Positions 1 to 7,707 of a stretch of 64,000 nucleotides of DNA are shown piece by piece. The stretch is from contig CAKSAY010000001.1 in assembly GCA_934438055.1 (NCBI GenBank), forward strand, positions 1-64,000, in the 5' to 3' direction. This DNA is from an uncultured Oscillospiraceae bacterium. Its GTDB lineage: Bacteria; Bacillota; Clostridia; Oscillospirales; Ruminococcaceae. The notes under the pieces are model-generated. The model was not told the DNA's origin. It did no database searches and saw only the letters and a list, made by a program, of their open reading frames with translations. Position 1 is the stretch's first letter. Every line of letters begins with the position of its first letter. The translations under genes and the position numbers were made by a program.

Positions 1-251
1 TACCTTTTAGATACCCCATAAAGCTTGAAACACTCACTTTAGGCGGGATCTCTACTAGCATGTGCACATGATCCGGGTATACTTCTGCTTCCACAATTTT
101 TTACTTTCTTCCACTCGCATAGCATTCTCAGGATTTTTCCTACTTCCTGTCTCTTTTCCTTGTAAAAGATTTTTCTTCTGTATTTCGGTGCAAACACGAT
201 GTGGTATTTGCTATTCCATCTTGTATGTGTTAAACTATTCGTGTCATTCAT
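1..251 (-). pseudogene. tnpA: IS200/IS605 transposase TnpA, frameshifted and cut by window edge
   Basis: TnpA of this family is the single-strand HUH/Y1 transposase that moves the element by peel-and-paste. The start is the ATG that follows AAGGAGG with an 8-nt gap, and the first 40 or so residues (NSKYHIVFAPKYRRK) are typical of the family. The run of six A (minus strand, positions 97-102) throws translation out of frame. One A fewer restores PDHVHMLVEIPPK, with the catalytic His-x-His pair encoded at 59-70, and the frame stays open to the window edge. The tyrosine helix lies outside the window. As it stands the gene encodes a truncated protein; a base-calling error in the A run is the main alternative. 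No TnpB is visible. Confidence 0.85.
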
Positions 252-357
252 TTTGATGACCTCCTTTTGGTGTTTTTTGCAGTTGTCAAGCCGCAACCTT
301 ATTCTACACCAAAAGGAGTTTCTTTTTTTTCATCATCGACTTTCGCCTTCCACTGAA

Positions 358-384
358 CCACTCGCCTAGCGAGTGGTTTTTTTT
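358..384. mobile_element. Hairpin at the probable left end of the IS200-like element
   Basis: A perfect 8-bp stem (CCACTCGC with GCGAGTGG, 3-nt loop) is followed on the plus strand by eight T. It lies about 100 nt upstream of tnpA. IS200-type elements carry such a subterminal hairpin, which TnpA recognises and which can also stop transcription entering the element. The exact element boundary cannot be fixed from this copy alone. Confidence 0.55.
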
Positions 385-387
385 ATA

Positions 388-417
388 CAAAAAGCTGCGT
401 CGATGTTCAACGCAGCT
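388..417 (-). terminator. Candidate minus-strand terminator beside the IS end
   Basis: AGCTGCGT and ACGCAGCT form an 8-bp stem with a 9-nt loop, followed on the minus strand by TTTTT. It may be the end of a chromosomal transcript interrupted by the element, or part of the element. Confidence 0.45.
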
Positions 418-775
418 CTTTATTATAATAAAATATTCCACCTATCGTACAGTCTATGCTATCTTACAATCTAACGCATCTTTCTCGCACACTAATCATG
501 TATGCACTTTTCTCATCTTCTCCATCGCTATCTGCAATGCCGGGCATAATACCTGCTTTGTTATATATACACACTCTCTCCCACTTCACTTCAACATTGC
601 ACATAGCTGTTGTTTACAACCCAAATAATCCATATAATTGATTATGAAGCGTTTATATTGAAACATAAAACTTTATCTTCCAGCAAATTCTCAAATATGC
701 TCATAATCAAAACCAATTATGTACTATTTATTCTCTTGCTGTTTTTATATCTCCTTTGCTAGAATAAAGTAGAGC
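418..775. other. Gene-free stretch
   Basis: AT-rich, with no reading frame that has a credible ribosome binding site or recognisable protein similarity. No RNA gene is recognised. Confidence 0.5.
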
Positions 776-802
776 AAAAAGAGATGGTTTTCCATCTCTT
801 TT
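776..802 (-). terminator. Terminator of the cysteine-desulfurase-like operon
   Basis: AAAAGAGATGG and CCATCTCTTTT pair around a TTTT loop just past the stop codon of the minus-strand gene, and the minus-strand reading ends in a T run. Confidence 0.75.
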
Positions 803-808
803 CCATCT

Positions 809-1960
809 CTATTTAAAACTTACAATTTCTTCTATTGCAAGCAAAAATTCCTTTATCTGTTCCATCGTATTAAATATACTAGGACAGAATCGAACTGTCC
901 CCTCCTCTATGCTTCCAATAGCTCTATGCGCCATTGGGGAACAATGCAAACCGCTTCTTAAGGCAAAGCCTTTACGGTTAAGTAATTCCCCTGTTTCCAT
1001 GGAAGTCATTCCGTCGATATTAAAAGATATCACCGGAACATGCGTTCCGGAAGCAAAGTGATGATTATATAACTTTATTTTCTTTATTTCCTGCAATGAA
1101 CGAAAGACAAATTCACTCAATTGCATTTCATGCTGATAAATCGCGTCTATGCCCTGTTTTTGAACAAAATCAATTCCTGCACCAAGGCCGCATATGCCAA
1201 CCGTATTAATTGTTCCCGCCTCAAAGCGGTCAGGAGGGAACGGCGGCTGCGTTAACTCCTTTGAATTGCTTCCTGTTCCACCCTCCCAAATTGTTTTCAG
1301 ATGAATGTGTGGTGCAACTGCCATAATGCCTGTTCCGGTCGGTCCATATAATCCCTTATGACCCGCCGCGCAAATAATGTCCACTTCATCGTCTCGAATG
1401 GAAATCGGAAGCAAGCCTGCGGTCTGCGCTGCGTCAACAATCAAAATAGCGCCCCGTGCATGACAAAGCTTTGCAAGCTTGCGAATAGGAAGTATTTCTC
1501 CTGTAACATTCGAGGCATGTGTGCAAATAACCGCCCTTGTTCCCTTTCTAAAATGCTTCAAAAAAGAAGATAGCATTTCTGTTTGTGAATAAGCATGAAC
1601 TTTTGCTATCTCCCAGTGAAAGATCCCCCTACGTGCGAGAGAATAAACAGGACGTGACACTGCATTATGCTCTAAATTGGAAGTAATTACTTGTCCTCTC
1701 TTCCACGGATAACCTTTGATTGCCATATTCAAAGCGCTGGTGCAATTTGAGGTGAAAACCAAATTTTCCACTTCAACTCCAAACATTTTGGCAGCCCTGC
1801 TGCGAATTTGATAGATGTGTTCAGCCGTCTTCATAGACAGCGCATGACCGCTTCTCCCTGGGTTTCCTCCATAAATTCTAACCGCCTCGTCAATTGCTTG
1901 AGAAACTGAGGAGGGTTTTGGAAAGGTTGTGGCTGCATTGTCGAAGTAGATCATATTCAT
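809..1960 (-). CDS. Cysteine desulfurase-like aminotransferase class V (EF2568 type)
   Basis: A PLP enzyme of the NifS/SufS fold, 383 residues. The PLP lysine is in AAGHKGLYGPTG (K202), the HNA motif of the PLP site is near residue 98, and the candidate persulfide cysteine is C340 in GLHCSPMAH. The opening MIYFDNAATTFPKP is characteristic of the EF2568 branch. That branch is associated in other genomes with DUF3343 proteins and with selenium or sulfur trafficking for molybdenum hydroxylases. Here it overlaps the DUF3343 gene by ATGA, so the two are probably translationally coupled. Cysteine or selenocysteine as substrate is inferred from the family. It is not a canonical IscS, and no iscU, sufBCD or mnmA gene is next to it. 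Confidence 0.85.
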   Translation of the reverse strand: MNMIYFDNAATTFPKPSSVSQAIDEAVRIYGGNPGRSGHALSMKTAEHIYQIRSRAAKMFGVEVENLVFTSNCTSALNMAIKGYPWKRGQVITSNLEHNAVSRPVYSLARRGIFHWEIAKVHAYSQTEMLSSFLKHFRKGTRAVICTHASNVTGEILPIRKLAKLCHARGAILIVDAAQTAGLLPISIRDDEVDIICAAGHKGLYGPTGTGIMAVAPHIHLKTIWEGGTGSNSKELTQPPFPPDRFEAGTINTVGICGLGAGIDFVQKQGIDAIYQHEMQLSEFVFRSLQEIKKIKLYNHHFASGTHVPVISFNIDGMTSMETGELLNRKGFALRSGLHCSPMAHRAIGSIEEGTVRFCPSIFNTMEQIKEFLLAIEEIVSFK

Positions 1961-2199
1961 TCATCCTCACAGGCATGAACGGCAACTACTTTGATTTGCG
2001 CCTTTTGAAGCAGACTCAAAACAACCTCCTTTTGTGCAAACACGCGAATGCTATAGCCACAGCCGCAGCCGTCAAAATGTTTTGGCGTTCGAATAACCTG
2101 ACAACGTATTCCTTGCCTATATAAACATTCTTTCGCTTTATTCGCATAGGTAATAGATGATAATGATATAATAAAGCAAGACTGTTGTTGATAATACAT
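1957..2199 (-). CDS. DUF3343 small protein (putative Se/S carrier)
   Basis: An 80-residue protein of the DUF3343 (Se/S carrier-like) family. The core shows the expected layout: an N-terminal beta strand (CFIISLSS), a helix, then RTPKHFDGCGCGYSIRV with a conserved glycine-cysteine turn (C45, C47) that could carry persulfide or selenide. The start was chosen at MYYQQQ because AGAGGGG lies 7 nt upstream; a longer reading frame exists but lacks such a site. It is the first gene of a two-gene operon with the desulfurase-like enzyme. The sulfur or selenium carrier role is known only by family association. Confidence 0.8.
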   Translation of the reverse strand: MYYQQQSCFIISLSSITYANKAKECLYRQGIRCQVIRTPKHFDGCGCGYSIRVFAQKEVVLSLLQKAQIKVVAVHACEDE

Positions 2200-2223
2200 T
2201 TTATTTCCCCTCTTCTCCACCGA

Positions 2224-2253
2224 ATTAGATTCTGGAAATAACGAATGTGTCAA
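2224..2253 (-). promoter_or_regulatory. Sigma-A type promoter for the DUF3343 operon
   Basis: On the minus strand TTGACA is followed by an 18-bp spacer and TCTAAT, 25 nt before the DUF3343 start codon. It lies just past the ispDF terminator, so the pair is transcribed separately from ispDF. Confidence 0.6.
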
Positions 2254-2269
2254 GCAATTATTTCCTATC

Positions 2270-2307
2270 AAAAAACAGGACCTGTTCCGGTGGTAAAACA
2301 AGCCCTG
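2270..2307 (-). terminator. ispDF terminator
   Basis: On the minus strand CAGGGCTTGTT pairs with AACAGGTCCTG (11 bp, two G-U wobbles, 10-nt loop) and is followed by TTTTTT. Confidence 0.75.
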
Positions 2308-2377
2308 AAAATTAATCGTTGATTGTTCACCAATCCTCGTTTTATCCTATGCGCACAACGAGTCTTAGGTTCCCACT

Positions 2378-3553
2378 TTAAAATTTTTCGACATCTGAAA
2401 ATTCCTTGAGCAGACAAACTGCGTGTGCAGAAATCCCCTCCTTTTGTCCGGTAAATCCCAGTCCTTCTTCTGTCGTTGCCTTCACATTCACACAATCGGA
2501 AGACAAATGGAGGATATCTGCTAGTTGCTCTCTCATCATGGGTATATATGGTGCAATCTTAGGCGCCTGTGCAACAATCGTCACATCAACATTGGCCGCT
2601 GCAAAACCGTTTTTAGCAAGCATATTAATAACAGTCTCTAAAAGCATACAACTATTGGCATTCAAATAATGTTGGTCATTATCCGGAAAATGTTTTCCAA
2701 TGTCTCCCAAAGCTGCTGCACCCAATAATGCATCCATTAATGCATGCAAAGCAACGTCTGCATCAGAATGCCCCAAAAGCCCCCTTTCATGTGGAATATG
2801 AACTCCACAAAGAATCAATGGACGGTTTTCTGCCAATTTATGCACATCATATCCATGTCCCACTCTCATCTTTTCTCCTCCGTCAGCGTTTGCTCTTCTC
2901 CAGTCTGCTCGTGTTGTGATTTTAATGTTATCGTCTCGTCCCAAAGTTAACTTCACGTTTATACCCACCCATTCGAGCAGTTGACTGTCATCTGTAAAAT
3001 CTAGCTTCTCCTCTTCTGCTTTGCAAAGTGCGCGCAAAAACAAGTCCCGTGCAAAAACCTGCGGTGTCTGGACAGCACAAAGCATGTCCCTATCAATGGT
3101 TTTCTTCACGAATCCATTCTCTGTTAATTTAATTGTATCCTTAACCGGAACGGCCAAAATCGCCGCCTGCCACTTCTCTGCATCCTGAATCACTGCCCGA
3201 ACATCCTCTTTGCGCAAAAAAGGCCTGGCTGCATCATGCACAGCAATAAACGAGGCCTTTTGGCCGGTCTTTTCAAATCCTGCTCGAACCGATTCTTGAC
3301 GTGTTTTTCCACCCGCAATCACTGCTGTCACTTTGTGTAAATTGTATGTTTTCTTAAGTCCTTCCACAAAGGCAATATCATCTTTCCCGGTCACCACAAC
3401 AATTTCAAAAATTTCATTTACAGCGCTCAGGGTTTGAATGGAGTGAACCAAAACAGGAATACCCCTTAAATCCAAAAACTGCTTTTTAACGCCGCCCAAT
3501 CTTCTTCCACTGCCGGCAGCCACAACAATTGCAGAAACGAAATGTTCATTCAT
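2378..3553 (-). CDS. ispDF: Bifunctional IspD/IspF (MEP cytidylyltransferase / MEcPP synthase)
   Basis: Catalyses steps 3 and 5 of the MEP isoprenoid pathway: CTP-dependent formation of CDP-methylerythritol, and cyclisation to MEcPP. Residues 1-218 are IspD, with the CTP loop [10 protein letters not shown] and VHDAARPF. Residues 229-391 are IspF, with [10 protein letters not shown] (metal ligands D236, H238) and LGHSDADV. The start MNEHF has GAGGTG 6 nt upstream; three earlier ATG codons are less well placed. Fused IspDF enzymes are known in several bacterial groups, including some Clostridia. The gene is monocistronic, since a terminator follows directly. Confidence 0.95.
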   Translation of the reverse strand: MNEHFVSAIVVAAGSGRRLGGVKKQFLDLRGIPVLVHSIQTLSAVNEIFEIVVVTGKDDIAFVEGLKKTYNLHKVTAVIAGGKTRQESVRAGFEKTGQKASFIAVHDAARPFLRKEDVRAVIQDAEKWQAAILAVPVKDTIKLTENGFVKKTIDRDMLCAVQTPQVFARDLFLRALCKAEEEKLDFTDDSQLLEWVGINVKLTLGRDDNIKITTRADWRRANADGGEKMRVGHGYDVHKLAENRPLILCGVHIPHERGLLGHSDADVALHALMDALLGAAALGDIGKHFPDNDQHYLNANSCMLLETVINMLAKNGFAAANVDVTIVAQAPKIAPYIPMMREQLADILHLSSDCVNVKATTEEGLGFTGQKEGISAHAVCLLKEFSDVEKF

Positions 3554-3754
3554 TCTCATCACCTCATATCTCATTTGACTTCTAAGTAAATTCATCTTAT
3601 ACTAATAATGCAAGGCAATCTGCTCTCAACCGAAAAGTTTCCAAATTTCCCTGCGCTATATTAAAACGCATGCAGTCGCCTTCAATAAGAGGCAACGCCC
3701 TGTCATTCAACGTTCCTATGGTGGATTGTGCCGCCACCGGAAAAAGAGAGTGAA

Positions 3755-3776
3755 CCCCGCCGCCTAAGAGGCGGGG
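3755..3776. other. GC-rich hairpin between ispDF and galE
   Basis: CCCCGCC and GGCGGGG pair around an 8-nt loop, followed on the plus strand by CATCTCGCTTTTA. It sits in the divergent upstream region, about 50 nt before the galE start. It resembles the subterminal hairpins at right ends of IS200/IS605 elements, but no tnpB remnant could be recognised, so this is only a suggestion. Confidence 0.35.
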
Positions 3777-3825
3777 CATCTCGCTTTTAGTTATAAAATA
3801 AAAGTTGCTAAAGGGGGATTATATC

Positions 3826-4836
3826 ATGGCTATTTTAATCACCGGCGGCGCCGGATTTATAGGATCACATACATCCGTCTGCTTATTAGAAGCAGGATAT
3901 GAAATTGTGGTTCTTGATAATCTTTCAAATAGTAAGCCGTCGGCAATAGAACATATCAAAGCAATTACAAAACAGGAATTTCCTTTTTATATAATAGACT
4001 GTTGTGATTTACAGGCAGTGCGGAAAGTGTTTGAAGAAAACGCTATTGAGGCAGTCATCCATTTTGCGGGGTTTAAAGCTGTAGGAGAGTCAATCCAAAA
4101 GCCTATAGAATATTATAGCAACAACCTAACCAGCGTGCTTTGTGTTTTACAGGCTATGAAAGAATTTGGCTGCAAAAAATTTGTTTTCAGTTCCTCTGCA
4201 ACTGTTTACGGAACACCCAAGACCGTTCCCATCCAAGAAAACTTTCCTCTCTCTACCATCAACCCCTACGGAACGTCTAAACTCATGACAGAACGCATTC
4301 TCGAAGACGTTGCAAAGTCCGACACAAATCTGCATATTGCGCTATTGCGCTATTTCAACCCCGTAGGCGCGCATGAAAGCGGCCTGCTTGGAGAAAGCCC
4401 AAATGGAATTCCCAACAACCTAATGCCTTATATCAATCAGGTCGCCTTAGGGCAGCTTCCCTATTTAAGCGTCTTTGGAAACGACTATCCAACCCATGAT
4501 GGCACGGGTGTGCGCGACTATATTCATGTGGTGGACTTGGCGCGTGGCCACGTAAATGCATTGGAATATCTAAAAGAACATCCGGGAATTGAAACGTTTA
4601 ACTTAGGTACAGGACAAGGTTACTCGGTTTTAGATATTGTAAATGCTTTTGAAAAGGCTTGCGGCGTCCAAATTCCTTACAAAATCACAAAACGGCGAGA
4701 AGGCGATGTAGCGGCTTGTTACGCTGATCCTTCCAAATCTAAAAAACTGCTGCATTGGGAGGCCAAATATGACCTAAATCAAATGTGCATCGACGCATGG
4801 AATTTCACCCAAGAAAGCACCAAAAAGACAATGTAG
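3826..4836 (+). CDS. galE: UDP-glucose 4-epimerase
   Basis: Interconverts UDP-glucose and UDP-galactose (Leloir pathway, supply of surface polysaccharide precursors). It is a 336-residue extended SDR enzyme: NAD-binding GGAGFIGSH near the N-terminus, the SSSATVYG strand with the active-site Ser/Thr, and the catalytic YxxxK as NPYGTSK. Length and the GTGVRDYIHVVDLA segment fit GalE rather than a dehydratase. The start MAILITGG was chosen because AAGGGGG lies 8 nt upstream; a frame seven codons longer would begin inside this site. Related nucleotide-sugar metabolism (glgC) is far away in the window, so it stands alone. Confidence 0.95.
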   Translation: MAILITGGAGFIGSHTSVCLLEAGYEIVVLDNLSNSKPSAIEHIKAITKQEFPFYIIDCCDLQAVRKVFEENAIEAVIHFAGFKAVGESIQKPIEYYSNNLTSVLCVLQAMKEFGCKKFVFSSSATVYGTPKTVPIQENFPLSTINPYGTSKLMTERILEDVAKSDTNLHIALLRYFNPVGAHESGLLGESPNGIPNNLMPYINQVALGQLPYLSVFGNDYPTHDGTGVRDYIHVVDLARGHVNALEYLKEHPGIETFNLGTGQGYSVLDIVNAFEKACGVQIPYKITKRREGDVAACYADPSKSKKLLHWEAKYDLNQMCIDAWNFTQESTKKTM

Positions 4837-4857
4837 AAAATAAAGGCTAAATGATAA

Positions 4858-4911
4858 AACACCAATGAAAAGAGACAATTCCCATCAAAGCTCTTTCATT
4901 AGTGTTTTTAT
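4858..4911. terminator. Bidirectional terminator between galE and the VOC gene
   Basis: AACAC-AATGAAA-GAG pairs with CTC-TTTCATT-GTGTT with one mismatch. T-rich tails on both strands would serve the two convergent genes. Confidence 0.65.
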
Positions 4912-4913
4912 TT

Positions 4914-5285
4914 TTATTCTTTTAGGGGAAGAATCTCTAACCAATAACCATCCGGATCCTGAATAAAATAAATGCCCATCTCCTTATTTTCAAAGCAAAT
5001 ACATCCCATCTCTTGATGAAGCGCATGTGCCTCTTCAAAAGAAGAGACCTCAAAAGCAAGATGAAATTCGTTGTCTCCCAGGCAATATGGTTCTTTTCTG
5101 TCTGCAAGCCATGTCAACTCTAACTGATGCTCTGAACAACCATCCTCTAAATAAACAATAATAAAAGATTCATCTTCCGGCACAATTCTTCGCACTTCAT
5201 ATAAGCCAAGTGCACGATTATAAAACGCCAAACTTTTTTCAAGATCGAAAACATTGAGGTTATTGTGAACCATCTTAAATTGCAT
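4914..5285 (-). CDS. VOC/glyoxalase I family protein
   Basis: A 123-residue vicinal-oxygen-chelate protein. The paired beta-alpha-beta-beta-beta modules and the four metal-ligand positions of glyoxalase I are present: H7 (MVHNNL), E56 (LELTW), H75 (EFHLAFEV) and E117 (YWLEI). It could be a lactoylglutathione-lyase-type enzyme acting on methylglyoxal adducts, but anaerobic Clostridia often lack glutathione, so the thiol cofactor is uncertain. GGAGGAG sits 6 nt before the ATG. Monocistronic, convergent with galE. Confidence 0.85.
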   Translation of the reverse strand: MQFKMVHNNLNVFDLEKSLAFYNRALGLYEVRRIVPEDESFIIVYLEDGCSEHQLELTWLADRKEPYCLGDNEFHLAFEVSSFEEAHALHQEMGCICFENKEMGIYFIQDPDGYWLEILPLKE

Positions 5286-5691
5286 GATTGCTCCTCCTAT
5301 TCAAAAAACAAATTATTGAGCTGATTTCATTGTCGGGATTTTTTGCACTTCTCTCATATACAATCAAGTCCAATGCCAGACTCAAAATAACGGTCAATTT
5401 CAAATTCACCATTGTTGTATATCTCTGCATTGCTTTGAGCAGCCCGGCGGTCAAATGATGTATAAATTGATGTAAATGGAGAATTTGAATTGAGACTTTC
5501 AACAAAAATACTATATAACATTATAATCATATTTATATAGAAAGTCAATCTGTCATTGCATACGCTGTTTGCTTTTCTGACTTCAGAAACTGAAAAAAGA
5601 GGGCATATTATCACCGGTATGTTCCCTGTTCCTGTGCATTATTCTTTATTAGGATTTGAAATAAGTATCCGGTCCTTTGAATTTTGACGTT
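5286..5691 (-). other. Gene-poor stretch with a possible decayed coding remnant
   Basis: Two overlapping minus-strand frames exist but neither has a ribosome binding site or recognisable similarity. Positions 5453-5485 resemble the core of the direct repeats found at 6457-6505 and 8493-8541 (TCAAATGATGTA followed by TTGATGTAAAT). It is probably a degraded relative of that repeat. Confidence 0.35.
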
Positions 5692-6177
5692 TTAAATTCC
5701 TTTGTTATATCTATATAAATATGAATGGACATAACAAAAGACATTAAAAGATACTACTCTCTCAATGCCCTTGTGTTTTTCGTTTCGTTTCTGTTGCTTT
5801 AAATCGAATCGGCGTTGCTTTTCTGCTTCTCGTTGCTGTTTACTGATCGATTCCCTCATCAGCTCATTTTCTTCTCGTTGCAGTTGCAATGCCTGTTGCG
5901 ATTTAGTTCCTATTCCGGACACAACAGCTTGTTTTCGTGCTTCTCTTTGTATTCGCTTAGGATTTGTCGTTTCCTTTCTGACTTTTACATCAACAGCGGG
6001 ACTGAATTTAAGCTGACTGTAATTTTTCAGAATAAATTCCCATACTTCATAATCTTTAGGCTCTGCTCCAAATATAACTTTACATACAGAAAGTTTTCCA
6101 TCTTCTATACGCTTAAACACACCCACTCAAAACGAGTCGTCAAAATACGCCATCAGCATTCCTTTGATTTCATCCAT
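5692..6177 (-). pseudogene. yjdF: YjdF (DUF2992) family gene with an in-frame TGA
   Basis: The YjdF family is the usual gene under control of azaaromatic-compound riboswitches; its molecular function is unknown. Reading from the ATG at 6177, placed after GGAGGG, the gene opens MDEIKGMLMAYFDDSF, then hits TGA at 6127-6129. The family has tryptophan here (FWVGVF), so this is a TGG-to-TGA change. After it the frame stays open through the family body: VIFGAEPKDYEVWEFILKN, NPKRIQREARKQ, then a Lys/Arg/Glu-rich coiled C-terminus. A GTG directly after the TGA could restart a shorter product. The final 25 residues beyond HKGIER look unlike the family and may reflect a second small lesion. Confidence 0.75.
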
Positions 6178-6190
6178 AACGAAACCCTCC

Positions 6191-6345
6191 TAAATTTTAA
6201 ATTTCGCAAGAACGGACAACCCGGAGGGGAAGGTTACTTACCCGAAATATTACATTCAGACGGCTGGGCTACCGACCAGCTCTAACACATCTAATGATGT
6301 GAATTGCGTTTTTATCCTGCGATGATATAAAGTGCATTTCCGCAC
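6191..6345 (-). promoter_or_regulatory. Candidate yjdF-motif (azaaromatic) riboswitch leader
   Basis: The leader directly precedes yjdF and is structured. GCTGG (6276-6280) pairs with CCAGC (6263-6267). An outer stem of ATTTCG type joins 6243-6248 with 6201-6206 and encloses further GC-rich segments, close enough to the GGAGGG ribosome binding site to control translation. yjdF RNAs occupy exactly this position and often act at the initiation site. The call rests on position and foldability; the conserved consensus bases could not be checked. Confidence 0.55.
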
Positions 6346-6387
6346 CATATATCAGTTGTATTTAGTTATCTTATATTGCTTTATTGC

Positions 6388-6505
6388 AAAAATGGGCACC
6401 TGCTATAGGGCTGCCCATTTATTGTTGAAATTATGTGATTTTTTGCTTGCACCGATTTCTGCATCAAATGATGTAAGTTTGATGTAAATCGCTGTTTTTT
6501 CAGTT
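6388..6505 (-). repeat. Direct repeat copy C, with terminator-like hairpin
   Basis: Contains an inverted repeat TGGGCA...TGCCCA (about 6393-6418) and, at 6457-6505, a 49-bp block nearly identical (one mismatch) to 8493-8541. It lies between the acetyltransferase and yjdF. On the minus strand the hairpin ends in TTTTT and would terminate the acetyltransferase transcript. Confidence 0.7.
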
Positions 6506-6533
6506 CTCAAAGGGCAAGTTGAAAAACGGAAAT

Positions 6534-7121
6534 TTATCTGTCCCAGCAAGTTTTTTTATCTTCTTCCGTAATTGCTCGAATAGCTCTACAAGGATTTCCT
6601 ACTGCTACTGAATTATCCGGTATGTCTTTAACAACAACGCTTCCGCCACCAATAACAACATTACTTCCGATTGTAACTCCGGGCATAACCTGAACTCCCG
6701 CACCAATCCATACATTATTACCAACTGTAATCGGATAAGCATACTCTAATCCCTGATTTCGTCGCTCAAAATCAATCGGATGTCCGGCTGTATGAAAGCC
6801 GCAGTCGGGTGCAATAAATACATTATCGCCAAATTTCACTTTTGCTCCATCAAGAATAACTGTATTGTGATTAGCAAAGAAGTTTTCCCCAATTTCGATA
6901 TTATAGCCATAATCACACCAAAAAGGTGCAACAACACAAAATGCCCCTTTTATCTTTCCTAATAATTGTGTCATCAGTTCCTGTTGTCCTTCTTCATCTG
7001 ATGGACGGAGTTGATTAAACTGATAGCAAAGGTCTTTTGCCTTGGTTCTTTCGTCCAATAAATCTCTATCGTTATTTGCGTCATAAAGCATTTGCTTTTG
7101 CATTTTTTCTTTTTCTGTCAT
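6534..7121 (-). CDS. maa: Sugar O-acetyltransferase (maltose/galactoside acetyltransferase type)
   Basis: A 195-residue left-handed beta-helix (hexapeptide repeat) acetyl-CoA-dependent enzyme of the LacA/Maa group. An N-terminal helical cap (residues 1-40, MLYDANND) precedes the hexapeptide rungs. The catalytic histidine is H114 in TAGHPIDFE, and the C-terminal rungs read VWIGAGVQVMPGVTIG. Acetyl acceptor sugar is not predictable. Six nt separate it from the upstream RbsD-like gene, so the two form an operon. It is the one gene with no detectable lesion among the repeat-bounded units of this patch. Confidence 0.85.
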   Translation of the reverse strand: MTEKEKMQKQMLYDANNDRDLLDERTKAKDLCYQFNQLRPSDEEGQQELMTQLLGKIKGAFCVVAPFWCDYGYNIEIGENFFANHNTVILDGAKVKFGDNVFIAPDCGFHTAGHPIDFERRNQGLEYAYPITVGNNVWIGAGVQVMPGVTIGSNVVIGGGSVVVKDIPDNSVAVGNPCRAIRAITEEDKKTCWDR

Positions 7122-7127
7122 AACAAT

Positions 7128-7621
7128 TTATTCCTTTCCCTTTGCGGCTTCTTCCAGACCTTGTCTTGTAATTCCGTATTTCAACCAATCCATAGGAATA
7201 TCATCACTTGGATATCCTGCAATTAAAATACATTGTGCATGGACACCATAGTCACCCGTTTGAACAACAGCTTTACAGCGGTCACGCATTTCATAATATT
7301 CCGGAATATAGTGCATCACATGGATATTCTTTTCCCCAAGCTTATCAATGAGAAATTGATAATCATGTTGATTTAGTTTTACCATATCCTCCGTTACAAT
7401 CGCTCCTTCAAAATCTCCAACCTCTACAATCACATCTACAATATCCTGCATAGACGGAGAGCCTGTTACTGCTTCAAGGTCGATGTATTGAACGGAAAAA
7501 TCCAGTGGGTGAAGTGCCTTTGAAGATGTACCGCTTCCTGCATCAGCAATAAATAACATTTCCCCATGACGAATCTGAGCCACTACTTCTGCCAATTCTT
7601 TATTCAAAATCCTTTTTTCAT
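7128..7621 (-). pseudogene. RbsD/FucU-family gene with a 1-nt deletion near the start
   Basis: RbsD (ribose pyranase) and FucU proteins interconvert sugar anomers. The body matches the family: HGEMLFIADAGSGTSSK, AIVTEDMVK, VVQTGDYGVHAQCILIAG. From the well-placed ATG at 7621 (AAAGGA 8 nt upstream) translation gives MKKGF and then TGA. Adding one T to the four-T run at 7606-7609 restores MKKGFLNKELAEVV, which aligns with the normal RbsD N-terminus. An in-frame TTG at 7607 could in principle initiate, but its only upstream AAGGA is 2 nt away. Hence a broken start or a base-calling error. It precedes the acetyltransferase gene. Confidence 0.75.
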
Positions 7622-7664
7622 TCTTCTTTCCTTTCTAAATTCCAGTTTGTATTTCTGTCCATTC

Positions 7665-7697
7665 AGAAAACGGGCAACTCCGATTGGAATTGCCCAC
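7665..7697 (-). repeat. Repeat-family hairpin copy B
   Basis: CGGGCAACTCC...GGAATTGCCC, a hairpin closely related to those at 6393-6418 and 8433-8455, lies between the B3/B4 gene and the RbsD-like gene. The minus-strand sequence after it (ACAGAAATACAAA) is shared with the leader of the B3/B4 gene. Confidence 0.6.
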
Positions 7698-7707
7698 TCA
7701 CTGAAAT

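Noticed and set aside
456..641. 61-codon plus-strand frame near the IS end
   Set aside because: No ribosome binding site; composition is that of AT-rich intergenic DNA.
1957..2301. Longer DUF3343 protein starting further upstream
   Set aside because: The extension reads through the candidate promoter and the ispDF terminator, and the internal ATG has a good ribosome binding site.
3597..3779. 60-codon minus-strand frame between ispDF and galE
   Set aside because: It begins inside the GC hairpin, lacks a ribosome binding site and resembles no protein I know.
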